Of a stretch of DNA of 41,725 bases, positions 1 through 9,046 are shown in pieces; the first letter of the stretch is position 1; each line of letters starts with the position of its first letter. The notes beneath the pieces were generated by a model. The model saw only the letters and a list, made by a program, of their open reading frames with translations, did not search any database and was not told the DNA's origin. The stretch is from Bacilli bacterium (GTDB lineage: Bacteria; Bacillota_I; Bacilli_A; ML615J-28; CAG-698): contig JAEDHQ010000011.1 of assembly GCA_016296945.1 (NCBI GenBank), forward strand, positions 1 to 41,725. The letters run 5' to 3'. The translations under genes and the position numbers were made by a program.

Positions 1-63
1 AGTTTTAATTTTATCATTTATATTAATTGCATTTAATTTTTCAAAAGTTTTATTTGTTTCCAT
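1..63 (-). CDS. Partial unknown gene (N-terminus only)
   Basis: The first 21 codons (METNKTFEKLNA...) of a gene that runs out of the window. A strong ribosome site (AAGGAGATAAGC) lies just before the ATG, which decides the start. It follows the OB-fold gene by about 65 bases on the same strand, so the two are probably in one operon. Too little is present to name a function. Confidence 0.6.
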   Translation of the reverse strand, partial: METNKTFEKLNAININDKIKT

Positions 64-129
64 TGTTTGCTTATCTCCTTGATTCACTAAAAGTGGCGGT
101 TACTTAATTCACCGCCACATATCATATAA

Positions 130-1005
130 CTAAATTAAGCTAGTTTGTTTTTTAGTAATTGTTGGTGTTGATTCAACTGGAGTTGAATTGCTTGATCTAC
201 CTTTATCAGCAAGTTCTACATCACGAGCTTTATAAGCAGAAATTAAATCACTAATGGTTGCACCATCATATTTAGTTTCATCTTTAATTGGAGCAGATCC
301 GCCTTCAATAAAGAAGTTCTTTGTTCTGTTTGTATATGTTCTAACAACACCTTGTCCAAAACCACCTTCATTTTTAGTTTCAGAAGTAACAGTTTCAACT
401 TTAAAGTTTAAAGAACCATTAAGTCTAACTGTTTGACCAACTTCATAACCTTCAACGCCTGTGATAATATCTCTACGAGATGGATCAACGTGTAATACAA
501 ACATTGAAATTGCAGAACCATTATAATTGGCTTGAGCAATAGTTAAATCATAACGATAAACTTCTTCTTTTTTATTAACTTTTTCTTGAAGAGTTTTTAC
601 AATAAAACCGCTCATTTCCCATTTAGCATCATCGACTGCAGATTCTGCGACACCTTTAATAAAGCGTCCAGCTAATTCTTGAGCAGAAACGATTTGATTA
701 AGGTTTGAAGAGAAATATCTATTTTCACGAATAGAACCTGTAATTTCAACCTTTTTGCCTTCTAATTCAGCCATTTTTGAATAAGATGTGTATAAAGCGC
801 TAACTTTACCTGCACCAGTCATTTGTGAAGAATAGAAATCAATTTCAAATTCTTTTGTTTCACCATTAATGACAGATTGAACTGTGGCAGTTGCAGAAAC
901 GTAAGGTTGACCGTTCTTTGTGCTTGTGCCTAATTTGACGTCGGCTTTAACTAATCTACCGACTACCTTAAATGTGTTTACGTGTTGTAATTTTGTTTCT
1001 TCCAT
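130..1005 (-). CDS. Putative OB-fold single-stranded DNA-binding protein
   Basis: 291 aa. The N-terminal half (about residues 8-115) alternates short beta-type segments such as FKVVGRLVKADVK, SATATVQSV and GKKVEITGSIRENRYF, the pattern of an OB fold. A second similar segment follows at about 125-235 (SGFIVKTLQEKV, VGQTVRLNGSLNFKVE). The tail is polar. An AAAGGAG site precedes the ATG. It lies downstream of a winged-helix gene and near the topoisomerase, as expected for a replication or recombination ssDNA-binding protein. The family is inferred from pattern only; a generic nucleic-acid-binding OB protein is the alternative. Its stop is TAG. Confidence 0.5.
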   Translation of the reverse strand: MEETKLQHVNTFKVVGRLVKADVKLGTSTKNGQPYVSATATVQSVINGETKEFEIDFYSSQMTGAGKVSALYTSYSKMAELEGKKVEITGSIRENRYFSSNLNQIVSAQELAGRFIKGVAESAVDDAKWEMSGFIVKTLQEKVNKKEEVYRYDLTIAQANYNGSAISMFVLHVDPSRRDIITGVEGYEVGQTVRLNGSLNFKVETVTSETKNEGGFGQGVVRTYTNRTKNFFIEGGSAPIKDETKYDGATISDLISAYKARDVELADKGRSSNSTPVESTPTITKKQTSLI

Positions 1006-1069
1006 TTGTTTAATTCTCCTTTATATGTTTGTGGAATACTTTTTATTCTCTGCTACACTAGAGAACGAA

Positions 1070-1342
1070 TTAATTATTAACTGAAAATTTGCGTCCAAAT
1101 TCAGTTAAACGATATGTTTTATAATCTTTTGGTTTTGTTTCACCTTTATTATTAGTAAAATCTCTTGTAACTGGTTCCGCATTTTCGACCAATCCGTGTC
1201 TTACCAAAGAATTAAGAACAGGATAGATACCTCTAATACCAGTTAATTCGATCATGTCTTTTCCGACCAAAACTGAGTCATGGTCTTGCATGAAAACTAA
1301 AACTTTTTTACCATTATCTGTTAAAATAATTTGATCTTCCAT
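1070..1342 (-). CDS. Small winged-helix DNA-binding protein
   Basis: 90 aa. Residues about 5-80 read as a winged helix: TDNGKKVLVFMQ (helix 1), VGKDMIELTG (helix 2), IYPVLNSLVRHGLVE (recognition helix, the '...NSLVRHGLVE' pattern of MarR/PadR-type folds), then a basic wing with TYRLTEFGRKF. AAAAGGAGACA precedes the ATG. Two other small proteins in the window (9064-9465 and 28117-28368) share the same layout. It probably acts as a phage transcription factor or DNA-binding accessory; the target is unknown. Confidence 0.6.
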   Translation of the reverse strand: MEDQIILTDNGKKVLVFMQDHDSVLVGKDMIELTGIRGIYPVLNSLVRHGLVENAEPVTRDFTNNKGETKPKDYKTYRLTEFGRKFSVNN

Positions 1343-1416
1343 GTAGTGTCTCCTTTTAATAATATTCAGTTCTTTAATTAATCGTGTAGCAAGATTACTT
1401 TTTTGAACTTATATAT

Positions 1417-1445
1417 ATTATATAACTAATTATTCATTTAGACAA
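1417..1445 (-). promoter_or_regulatory. Sigma-70-type promoter
   Basis: Read on the minus strand: TTGTCT, 17-nt spacer, TATAAT. It points into the winged-helix/OB-fold operon (1342 downward). Confidence 0.65.
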
Positions 1446-1454
1446 ATTTTTTCT

Positions 1455-3671
1455 CTAAATTATTGTGGTAACGACTCGAGTAGTCAATGAGGCACCAATT
1501 GCAGTACGACTCTTAATAGAAATCTTATCTCTTGAAACTATAATTGGTTTACCTTGTTTTGGTATTACATAAATACTTTCACGCGCAGCATCAAACTTAC
1601 GCATAATAGTAGTATTTTCCGCAATCATTTGACCTTTATTACCACGATTATCGATAGAGAAGTCTTTAACAGGAGTAAGTTTACCCTTATTATCGTTTGT
1701 AACAAATAGCAAATTGTCACTATCTTTCACTACCGCCGCGGCGACAACGGACGTAAAGCCTGATTTGACGCCCACAGTTAATTTTGATGCGACAGTTAAA
1801 TCTTTAATGGCTAACTTTAATATATTACGCTCACCATTAAACAATACGATATAGTCGTCATCATTACAGAACGCGGCATAAATTAATTTATCATCTTCTT
1901 TAAGTTTCATTATTTTTTCATTTACTTTTGTAAACTTATATTCTGAAACCGATGAAACTTTAATATTACCATTGGCAGTTACGGCAACAAATTTAGTTTG
2001 TCCGTCTTTTGCGGCCGCGCCAATTAGTGGCGCTCCAAGTTCAGTAATAGGTCTCATTTCTGCAGTTTCGGTATACCCAATAATATTCTTTACATCATAG
2101 GCAAACACAACATCAACTAAATTGTTATCAACAGGATTTAATCCAACTGTATTATGTAAGCCATCAGAATAAATGCGGAATTCTTCTTTTACTAAAGGTT
2201 TATCATTTAATACTCCTTCAATTGGTCTTGCATAATGAATTTCAGTTAATCTTTCATCTTTGCCAATAATGTTTTTCATTTCATCTAAATCTTTTTTAAT
2301 CATATCATATCTAATGTTTTCATCTTCAATAATAGATTTTAATTTAGCAAGAGTTTCTTCTAATTCTTTTTCACTATCATTAAGTTCAGTAATTTCAAGA
2401 CGTGATAAACGACTTAACTTCATATCTAAAACCGCAGTAGCTTGTTCATCATTAAGATCAAATTCTTTCATGATGGACATTTTCGCCGCAGCAGTAGTAG
2501 ATGAGTTTCTAATTAAATTAATAAGTTTATCAATATCACTCATGCACTTTTGCAAACCAATAGTAACAGTTAACTTATGATTAGTTTTACCATAATCATT
2601 TCTTGCAATTTTTGTGATAATGCTACTTCTATAATTAACCCAATACTCAATCATTTGCTTTAAGTTGAGTAATTTTGGTTCACCATTAATAATTACAGTA
2701 TTATTGATTTTTATGCTATCTGAAAGTCTTGTTTTTGTAAACAATATTTCTAAACACTTTGCAACATCTGCATCTTTTGCTAATGTTATTTTAATATCAA
2801 AGTTTCTTGGACCGGCCTTTTCAACATTAATATCTTCAAAAACATCATATCCATCATCAAGAACTAATTTCTTTAATGGCGCTTTAACGCCACTATCGAT
2901 CTCAACTCCGTATGGAATATCGTGGAATGTAATTAATGTTTTATTACCTTTTTTACTAATGTCGTAATGCGCGGCAACTTTTACCGCACCATGACCAAGT
3001 GTATAAATATTTAAAAGTTCTTCACCATTAAGAATCATTCCTCCTGTTGGGAAGTCTGGTCCTTTAATAAATTGCATTAAATCTGCAATAGAACAATCTT
3101 TATGATCTAAGTAATATTTAATAGCAGCCGCAACTTCAGTATAGTTATGAGATACTAAATCTGAACTCATACCTACTGCAATACCTGAATTGTTTCCGCA
3201 TAACAACCAAGGAAAACGAGATGGTAATACCACCGGTTCCATTTGTTCGCCACTATAGTTTGGTTTCATTTCTACACAGTCTTTATTTAAGTCCTCTAAC
3301 ATCAACATACCAATAGGACTTAATTTACATTCTGTATAACGTGACGCTGCTGCACCATCACCTAAGATATTACCAGCGTTACCTTGCATAGTAATAAGCG
3401 GATATCTTAATTTCCACCATTGACTAAGTCTAACTAATGCACCATAAACTGAAGAGTCGCCGTGTGGTGAATAGTGAAGTGCATCACCGACAACAGAGGC
3501 GCACTTTGTAGTTTTCTTCTCTGGATACAATTTATCTTCATACATTGTCCAAAGAATTTTTCTATGAATTGGTTTAAGATTATCTTCTACGCTTGGAATT
3601 GCACGGGCTTTAATAACACTATTGGCATAGACTAAGAAATCTTGTTTACTTCTATCGTCTAAAAAGCTCAT
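1455..3671 (-). CDS. Type IIA DNA topoisomerase subunit A (GyrA/ParC-like)
   Basis: 738 aa. The breakage-reunion domain is clear: NLKPIHRKILWTMYE near residue 31, GDALHYSPHGDSSVYGALVR (63-82), and GDGAAASRYTECKLS with the catalytic Tyr at about residue 112 after Arg111. The C-terminal part forms repeated beta blades (residues about 490-735), with only a degenerate GyrA box (DNRGNKGQ), which favours ParC-like or phage-type decatenation over true gyrase. With the B subunit at 4007-5953 it makes the ATP-driven strand-passage enzyme that handles replication topology. All tryptophans are TGG. It starts 3 nt after the stop of the small gene upstream. Confidence 0.93.
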   Translation of the reverse strand: MSFLDDRSKQDFLVYANSVIKARAIPSVEDNLKPIHRKILWTMYEDKLYPEKKTTKCASVVGDALHYSPHGDSSVYGALVRLSQWWKLRYPLITMQGNAGNILGDGAAASRYTECKLSPIGMLMLEDLNKDCVEMKPNYSGEQMEPVVLPSRFPWLLCGNNSGIAVGMSSDLVSHNYTEVAAAIKYYLDHKDCSIADLMQFIKGPDFPTGGMILNGEELLNIYTLGHGAVKVAAHYDISKKGNKTLITFHDIPYGVEIDSGVKAPLKKLVLDDGYDVFEDINVEKAGPRNFDIKITLAKDADVAKCLEILFTKTRLSDSIKINNTVIINGEPKLLNLKQMIEYWVNYRSSIITKIARNDYGKTNHKLTVTIGLQKCMSDIDKLINLIRNSSTTAAAKMSIMKEFDLNDEQATAVLDMKLSRLSRLEITELNDSEKELEETLAKLKSIIEDENIRYDMIKKDLDEMKNIIGKDERLTEIHYARPIEGVLNDKPLVKEEFRIYSDGLHNTVGLNPVDNNLVDVVFAYDVKNIIGYTETAEMRPITELGAPLIGAAAKDGQTKFVAVTANGNIKVSSVSEYKFTKVNEKIMKLKEDDKLIYAAFCNDDDYIVLFNGERNILKLAIKDLTVASKLTVGVKSGFTSVVAAAVVKDSDNLLFVTNDNKGKLTPVKDFSIDNRGNKGQMIAENTTIMRKFDAARESIYVIPKQGKPIIVSRDKISIKSRTAIGASLTTRVVTTII

Positions 3672-3674
3672 GTA

Positions 3675-3923
3675 TTATTCTCCTTGTTTATTATCTTCTT
3701 GTGCGGCCGCAGCCATTTCAGCCTCAGCTTGTTTTGCATAAACCTCAGTTAAACTAATTGGCTTACCATCAGCATCTGGAATTGTAACAATATTTTCAAT
3801 TGTTGCTAAACGTTGGTTAAGGACGTTCATAAAACCGACAATCATTGATAATGACATATCAGGTGTAATTTGAACATCTTTCCAGCCTTGTGGTTGTGCA
3901 TTTTGATTTTTTTCTTCTGCCAT
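3675..3923 (-). CDS. Unknown small protein between the topoisomerase genes
   Basis: 82 aa, acidic, with an amphipathic helical middle (MSLSMIVGFMNVLNQRLATI) and an Ala/Glu-rich tail ending AEAEMAAAAQEDNKQGE. No family recognised. AAAGGAG precedes the ATG, and its stop is 3 nt before the A-subunit start, so the two are translated from one message. The Ala run contains one of the window's GCGGCCGC motifs (3703-3710). It may be a topoisomerase accessory, judged by position only. Confidence 0.7.
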   Translation of the reverse strand: MAEEKNQNAQPQGWKDVQITPDMSLSMIVGFMNVLNQRLATIENIVTIPDADGKPISLTEVYAKQAEAEMAAAAQEDNKQGE

Positions 3924-3952
3924 ATAATTTCTCCTTTTTATTATCTATATAT

Positions 3953-3981
3953 ATTATACTAAATTATTTTAAGTTTGACAA
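3953..3981 (-). promoter_or_regulatory. Sigma-70-type promoter
   Basis: Minus strand TTGTCA, 17-nt spacer, TATAAT. It drives the 82-aa gene and topoisomerase subunit A, so the A subunit need not depend on the B-subunit transcript. Confidence 0.75.
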
Positions 3982-4006
3982 TTAATTTTTATATTATTAG
4001 TTAATT

Positions 4007-5953
4007 TTATTCATCAATATCATCATCTTCAAATAAATCTTCTGTTTCGATAGATGATAATTTATTTTTCATAATAAAATCACGTCTAAGTGATGGTTGT
4101 TTACCCATTAAAACATCATAAAGTTTTAATGTTTTTTCCATATCATCAGTAGTTAATTGAACTAACGTGCGGTGTTCTGGATTCATTGTAGTTTCATATA
4201 ATTCGTCTGCATCCATTTCACCTAAACCTTTGAAACGTATGATTTCAGCAGTTTTATGGTTGCGAATATATTTTTTATACTCACTAATTTGGTTTGGAGT
4301 CCAATATTTAGTTTCTTTTGCGGTAACTGTCTTATATAAAGGTGGAACCGCAGCATAAACTTTACCTTGTTTAACAAGTTCAGGTAAGTGATGTAAGAAT
4401 AAAGTGATTAATAGCAACTCAATATGGCCACCATCCGGGTCAGCGTCCGCCATAAGTATGATACGATTATAACGTAAATTATTAATGTTGAAATGATCAC
4501 CGATGCCGCAACCTAAACAAGTAAGAATATTTTTAATAATATCACTCTTAATAATATCTGCTAATTCAAGTGAGGTACAATTCTTAATTTTACCACGAAG
4601 TGGCATAATTGCTTGAGATGAATTCTTTGTTTCTTTAGCACCACCTGCAGCAGAATCACCTTCACAGAAGAAGATTTCCGCATCAGTAAAATCACTAGCG
4701 TCGGCTAATTTCTCTGGTAAGTCACGAAGACTGTTCATTGACTTTCCGCCGCGAGCAATTTTTTCTTGAGCTTCACGTTTACGTTGGGCGGCTTCTTCCG
4801 CTTTCTGTTCAATCATTATTTTATCAAGAATTTGTTTTAATTCTTTTGGTTGTAATGTTAATTGTCCTACTGCCTTAGAACAGAATCCACGAGCACTTGG
4901 TGAGTTAAGAGTTAATTTTGTTTGTTCACCAAATAATGGACGTTCGCTCATTTTAATAGAAAGAACTAATACTAAACCTTTACGAACAATATCTCCGCTT
5001 AAGTTTTTATCTTTTTCTTTTAAAACCTCTTGATCTCTTGCCATCTTATTGATAAATGATGTATAAGCAGTTTTCCATCCAGTAACGTGTGTTCCGTTAT
5101 TAGGAGTATATCCACCATTTACGAATGAATAAATTGTTTCATACGCTTTATCACAGTAGGCAAAGGCCATTTCTACTTCGCAAATTTCTTTATCATCATT
5201 TTCAATAGTGGTGTGGAAGTAAACTGGATTAGTAAGCATATTAAGTCCTTCTGACTTAATTTTTAACATATCTTTAATACCATTTGTATAATAGTATTTA
5301 TATGTTCCAATTACTTTATCATCATCTAATTCAACTAATTCAAAAGTAATTCCATTATTAAGAAGGGCATGTAATTGAAGTTCTTCCTTAATTTTATCTA
5401 TGTCCCATTTATTATTACCAAAAATCTTTGGATCTGGAACAAATTTAACAGTAGTTCCTTGACGATTACCGTGATATGGTTCAATTAATGGCTCTGGATC
5501 GTATTCACCATCATAAGACTCAAATCGGCAATGTTCACCATCTCTCCATACATCAATAGAAAAGTCTATTGATAAAGCATGAGTAACAGTAGCACCAACA
5601 CCATTAAGTCCTAAAGAGGATTTATAGTTTCCTTGACCTGTAAATTTACCACCAGAGTGTAAGTTAGTACACATTTCTACAATAGCATAATTACCACTAT
5701 TGTTAATTTTATATGGAATACCACGTCCATTATCAATGACTGCGGCAGAATTTTCACTTCTATCAATTTCTACTCTAATAAGTTTACCATAACCTGCGGC
5801 CGCTTCATCCATAGCATTAGCAACAATTTCAGTAAGCAAGTGATGCATACCTTGAGTATCATTGTTACCAATATACATACCTATTGATTCTCTACACGAT
5901 TCACGATAATTTAAGGTTACGATACTATTTTCATTATAAGTTGTGTTTATCAT
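4007..5953 (-). CDS. Type IIA DNA topoisomerase subunit B (GyrB/ParE-like)
   Basis: 648 aa. GHKL ATPase: E42 and N46 in EIVANAMDE, DNGRGIP at 74-80, and the lid motif GLNGVGATVTHAL from 115. The QTK loop (344-346) ends the transducer domain. The TOPRIM domain has EGDSAAGGAK from E431, PLRGKIKN, and DADPDGGHI where DADVDGSHI is usual. RFKGLGEMDADEL lies near the end. It supplies ATP hydrolysis and the metal site for the A subunit. The length suits ParE. All four Trp are TGG. The start overlaps the stop of the 45-aa gene upstream (GAACTAAATG), which suggests coupling. Confidence 0.94.
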   Translation of the reverse strand: MINTTYNENSIVTLNYRESCRESIGMYIGNNDTQGMHHLLTEIVANAMDEAAAGYGKLIRVEIDRSENSAAVIDNGRGIPYKINNSGNYAIVEMCTNLHSGGKFTGQGNYKSSLGLNGVGATVTHALSIDFSIDVWRDGEHCRFESYDGEYDPEPLIEPYHGNRQGTTVKFVPDPKIFGNNKWDIDKIKEELQLHALLNNGITFELVELDDDKVIGTYKYYYTNGIKDMLKIKSEGLNMLTNPVYFHTTIENDDKEICEVEMAFAYCDKAYETIYSFVNGGYTPNNGTHVTGWKTAYTSFINKMARDQEVLKEKDKNLSGDIVRKGLVLVLSIKMSERPLFGEQTKLTLNSPSARGFCSKAVGQLTLQPKELKQILDKIMIEQKAEEAAQRKREAQEKIARGGKSMNSLRDLPEKLADASDFTDAEIFFCEGDSAAGGAKETKNSSQAIMPLRGKIKNCTSLELADIIKSDIIKNILTCLGCGIGDHFNINNLRYNRIILMADADPDGGHIELLLITLFLHHLPELVKQGKVYAAVPPLYKTVTAKETKYWTPNQISEYKKYIRNHKTAEIIRFKGLGEMDADELYETTMNPEHRTLVQLTTDDMEKTLKLYDVLMGKQPSLRRDFIMKNKLSSIETEDLFEDDDIDE

Positions 5954-6091
5954 TTAGTTCTCCTTTATATTTATTCTTAAAATACTATTATCTTCAAAAA
6001 CTATAACACGATAATATTCACCATTTATTAAATTATCATCTATATTATCAGTAGTATTATCATTTAAAATATATTCAATATATTCAAACAT
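5954..6091 (-). CDS. Small unknown ORF leading the topoisomerase B gene
   Basis: 45 aa (starts MFEYIEYILNDN, ends ILRINIKEN), very acidic in the middle. AGAAAGGAACG precedes the ATG. The last codons (AAG GAG AAC TAA) contain the ribosome site of the next gene, whose ATG follows directly. It could be a real small protein or a leader peptide that couples translation of the B subunit. No homologue recognised. Confidence 0.6.
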   Translation of the reverse strand: MFEYIEYILNDNTTDNIDDNLINGEYYRVIVFEDNSILRINIKEN

Positions 6092-6159
6092 ATTTACGTT
6101 CCTTTCTTGTAAGTTTATTTATTTATATCAATTTCTTTTGTTCCTATTCCCTTAATATA

Positions 6160-6188
6160 ATAATATCTAATTTTAGCGAATTTGTCAA
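6160..6188 (-). promoter_or_regulatory. Strong sigma-70-type promoter
   Basis: Minus strand TTGACA, 17-nt spacer, TATTAT, about 70 nt before the 45-aa ORF and topoisomerase B. Confidence 0.8.
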
Positions 6189-6283
6189 GAAAATTTTTCT
6201 TTGTATTTATGAAGAAGTCATATTATCAATCTATTTTGATTCATTTTAAAAGGAGTTTTAGATTGGTTTTCATCTATAACTAT

Positions 6284-6312
6284 ATTATAGTATATATTTT
6301 TGAATAAGACAA
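6284..6312 (-). promoter_or_regulatory. Second, upstream sigma-70-type promoter
   Basis: Minus strand TTGTCT, 17-nt spacer, TATAAT. It lies in tandem with the promoter at 6160-6188 and would give a leader of about 185 nt for the topoisomerase B operon. Confidence 0.65.
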
Positions 6313-6340
6313 GGATTTTATCACTATTACTCATAATCAA

Positions 6341-6420
6341 CACGATATCGCCTTTTAGCAAAGGCTCGCGACGACAAGACTTAAACCCGCGCGGGAACGT
6401 TAGTGACCAAGATCAAATTA
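6341..6420. other. GC-rich hairpin island in an intergenic gap
   Basis: The gap 6092-6464 has no gene other than the promoters and terminator listed. Within it, 6341-6420 is abruptly GC-rich and contains two self-complementary elements: GCCTTTTAGCAAAGGC and the palindrome CCCGCGCGGG. It sits between a terminator and two promoters. It could be a small RNA, a protein-binding site or a replication element; the sequence does not say which. Confidence 0.35.
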
Positions 6421-6436
6421 ATTAAGAGCAATAAAA

Positions 6437-6460
6437 AAGAGTAGTATTTTAACTACTCTT
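6437..6460 (-). terminator. Rho-independent terminator after the permease
   Basis: The arms AGAGTAGT / ACTACTCT form an 8-bp hairpin followed on the minus strand by TTTTTTATT. It closes the nucleobase operon. Confidence 0.85.
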
Positions 6461-6464
6461 CAAT

Positions 6465-7742
6465 TTATTTTGGTTTCTTTTCTACAAGTATTAAATTAAG
6501 TATAACACCTAATACCATTGCAAGTGATACTCCAGAGAATGCGGCATCAAATAACCATATACCACTTACTCCTACAGTTAAAATAACACAAACAACAATT
6601 AAATTTTTATTGTTATTTAAATCAATTTTATTATTAATAATTGTTTTTAAACCAGAAGATGCGATGAAACCATAAAGTATCATAGCACATCCACCGAAAA
6701 CACAACTAGGAATTGATTGAATAAATGCTTGAACAGGACCGATAAAGGATAATAGTCCAAGTGCGGCCGCAGCAACCGATATAACATAAACAGATGCTAC
6801 ACGAGAGAAACCAGTACAAGCAACACTTTCGCCATAACTAGTATTTGGAAGTCCGCAAACCGCAGTTCCAACCGCAGAAGCAATTCCATCGCCCAATAAA
6901 GTGCGGTGTAAGCCTGGATCACTAACTAAATCATGTCCAATAATATTTGATAATACTTTGTGGTCACTAATATGCTCAAGTAGTGCGCAAACAGCAACAG
7001 GAACAAAGAATAAACAAGTTTTACCTAAATTAGCCCATGACCAATCGCTTGATTGCCATTTAAGGAAAGTTAAATCAGGATACCAAGTCATATTATTAAA
7101 ACTACTAAAATCAATAATTTTAACGCCACATAAAGTAAATATTAATGCAATAAGATATCCACCTAAAATACCAAATAGGAACGGAATATTCTTCATAAAG
7201 CCTTTACCGTAATGTGAAACCGCAGCAGTAATGAACATAGTAGCAATAGCAATTAAAATACCAATATTACTATGTGATCCACCAATTTGGGTATATCCGT
7301 TAATAAATGCGGCTAAATTAATACCAATAACGATTGTAACCGCGCCAATAACTGTTGGTGGAAAGATTTTATCTATTCATTTTACTCCTGTAAATTTAAC
7401 AACAAGAGCAAATATTCCATATACGGCAAGAATAATTAATCCGCCGCAGAAAACCATTAAATAGTTATTACCGGCACTGTTTAATGCTAAAGCACCGCAA
7501 ACAGCACTGACCGTAGCGCCGCAAGATGAAATAAATATTGGCGAACGGAATTTAGTAATTAGTTGATAAATAAATGTTCCAAAACAAGCACCTAATAAAC
7601 AACTACTAACAGGAGTTCCGCAGATATTAGCAATAAGAACAGTTGCTACGAATACAGATAGTAATTGTTGAAGCGGATACAATATCCATTCCCATCATTT
7701 TTTAGGTTTATCTTTAATATCATATTTAAGTTGATTATTCAT
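6465..7742 (-). CDS. Uracil/xanthine (NCS2) nucleobase permease, with two in-frame TGA
   Basis: 425 aa when TGA is read as Trp. TGA codons lie in KKWWEWILYPLQQLLSVF near the N-terminus (TGA TGG GAA TGG) and in GVKWIDKIFPPTVIGAV, the typical W-I-D-K-x-F-P-P motif of the family. With Trp there, one open frame with about 12 hydrophobic segments results, matching UraA/PyrP/xanthine permeases in length. It would import nucleobases by proton symport in the cytoplasmic membrane. Start: ATG overlapping by 8 nt the end of the deoxyribosyltransferase gene (CATGAATAA), indicating coupling. A nucleobase importer is unusual in a phage. Other Trp codons are TGG. Confidence 0.9.
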
Positions 7743-8253
7743 GATATTCGTCTCCTTTAAGCGCATTAAATAATTCTTGACTACTGCATACTAACTTACC
7801 ATGAGTTTTAATTGCACCAGTAAGAAAAATATTTACATAACTCATTTGATTCTCACCCGGTTCTTTTTGCATAGCGGACATTTTCGCCGCGGCAACATTC
7901 GGGTTTTGGCAAGTAATATATCCTTCTCTACAATCATCATAAAGGGCAATTAATTTTTTAGAAGGATTTGCATCAATCATTTGAGTAAAAATGCCGATTT
8001 CGCATGTTGTTCCGATAGGTGGCATATCGCCAGATACTAAAGCAATTAATAAATCTGTTTCTTTTAACCTATTATAATCTCCCCAGTATATATCGTAAGA
8101 AGTTGCGCATTTTGTTTTATCATTAATTTCTTTGTTTCTATGAGGAACGTAAATATCCGCATTAGGGAAAATAGGTTTAATATTTTTATAAATGTAATCT
8201 AAATACATTCTATCACGTTCTGTAAAAATTGGTCCTGCCAAATAAATTTTCAT
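7735..8253 (-). CDS. Nucleoside 2-deoxyribosyltransferase-like enzyme
   Basis: 172 aa. It begins MKIYLAGPIFTERDR, the family's N-terminal nucleotide-binding strand, and has DLLIALVSGDMPPIGTTCEIG, where Glu85 in GTxxEIG is the usual nucleophile. The family transfers deoxyribose between nucleobases or hydrolyses deoxynucleoside (mono)phosphates. It overlaps the Nmad1 gene by 1 nt (TAATG) and the permease by 8 nt, so the three are one translationally coupled unit. This suggests that imported bases are joined to deoxyribose. The exact substrate cannot be told by eye. Confidence 0.85.
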   Translation of the reverse strand: MKIYLAGPIFTERDRMYLDYIYKNIKPIFPNADIYVPHRNKEINDKTKCATSYDIYWGDYNRLKETDLLIALVSGDMPPIGTTCEIGIFTQMIDANPSKKLIALYDDCREGYITCQNPNVAAAKMSAMQKEPGENQMSYVNIFLTGAIKTHGKLVCSSQELFNALKGDEYHE

Positions 8254-8549
8254 TAATCATTTTCTCCTTTATCATTACTACTGTTTTCTAATTCAATTAA
8301 GAACATAACTGAATAACAAGCCAAATCTCGGATAGTATCTTCAACTGATTCAAAATCATTATGATTACCCTTGATAAGATTTGTTAATCTGTCTAATTTA
8401 TTATGAAGCGGCACTAATCCTGCCATTGGTCCTAAATCACGATATAGTTTACCAAAGCTATCTCCATAATTAGAATTCTTTTTTGCATAAAGATTTGCCA
8501 TTTCATTTACAATTTCATGAAATCGCTCAATTTTTTCGTTATTTGTCAT
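8253..8549 (-). CDS. DUF1599 / nucleotide-modification-associated (Nmad1-like) protein
   Basis: 98 aa. The signature N-Y-G-D-S-F (KKNSNYGDSFGKLY) followed by HNKLDRLTNLIKGN and SVEDTIRDLACYSVMFLIEL matches what I know of the DUF1599/Nmad1 family, an all-alpha MazG-like fold found in phage nucleotide-modification loci. I take ATG 8549 rather than an upstream TTG at 8570, because GAAAGGAAAC lies between them, though the spacing is long. It is first gene of the operon with the deoxyribosyltransferase and the permease. Confidence 0.75.
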   Translation of the reverse strand: MTNNEKIERFHEIVNEMANLYAKKNSNYGDSFGKLYRDLGPMAGLVPLHNKLDRLTNLIKGNHNDFESVEDTIRDLACYSVMFLIELENSSNDKGEND

Positions 8550-8582
8550 AAATATTAAGTTTCCTTTCAATTCATTTAAATT

Positions 8583-8611
8583 AGTATATTAAACCTTTTT
8601 CTATCTGACAA
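8583..8611 (-). promoter_or_regulatory. Sigma-70-type promoter of the nucleobase operon
   Basis: Minus strand TTGTCA, 17-nt spacer, TATACT, about 30 nt before the Nmad1-like start. Confidence 0.7.
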
Positions 8612-8624
8612 GTTTTACAATTAA

Positions 8625-8651
8625 AAAAAGACCTGACCGTAGTCAAGTCTC
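8625..8651 (-). terminator. Rho-independent terminator
   Basis: GACTTGAC / GTCAGGTC arms with a 4-nt loop, then TTTTTTT on the minus strand. It ends the transcript of the coiled-coil gene at 8685-8975. Confidence 0.8.
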
Positions 8652-8684
8652 AGTATTTAATGATATAGGAAAAACAATTAATAA

Positions 8685-8975
8685 TTAAAATAACCAAAAA
8701 TTATCAAAAAATGTATCGAAAAAATCTTTACTATTAATTGTTAAATGATATGAATTGTGTTCTTTAATGAATTTATTAACTAAATCATTATATTTTTTAC
8801 GAGCAACTTTTAATTCTTCATAAGCCTTATTAATTTCATCAGCTTCTTTTTTAATTAAAGCGCGTTCTTTTTCTTTTTCCGCATTGGCTTTATCGTATTC
8901 CTTTTCAGCTGCAATGCATTCTTTTTCTGTTGAGTATTCTTTTTTTGTCTTTTCGGAATAATATTTTGTAATCAT
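8685..8975 (-). CDS. Unknown coiled-coil protein
   Basis: 96 aa. Residues about 15-70 are almost pure Lys/Glu/Ala heptad-type helix (EKECIAAEKEYDKANAEKEK and onward), followed by an aromatic C-terminus (FFDTFFDNFWLF). The start has an excellent ribosome site (AGGAGGTAC). It has its own promoter and terminator, so it is a single-gene unit. Function unknown. Confidence 0.75.
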   Translation of the reverse strand: MITKYYSEKTKKEYSTEKECIAAEKEYDKANAEKEKERALIKKEADEINKAYEELKVARKKYNDLVNKFIKEHNSYHLTINSKDFFDTFFDNFWLF

Positions 8976-9046
8976 AATGTACCTCCTATTGTACTTAAAT
9001 AATTTGACGTTCCTATCCGTCTATAATATTCCTATATCACATAAAT

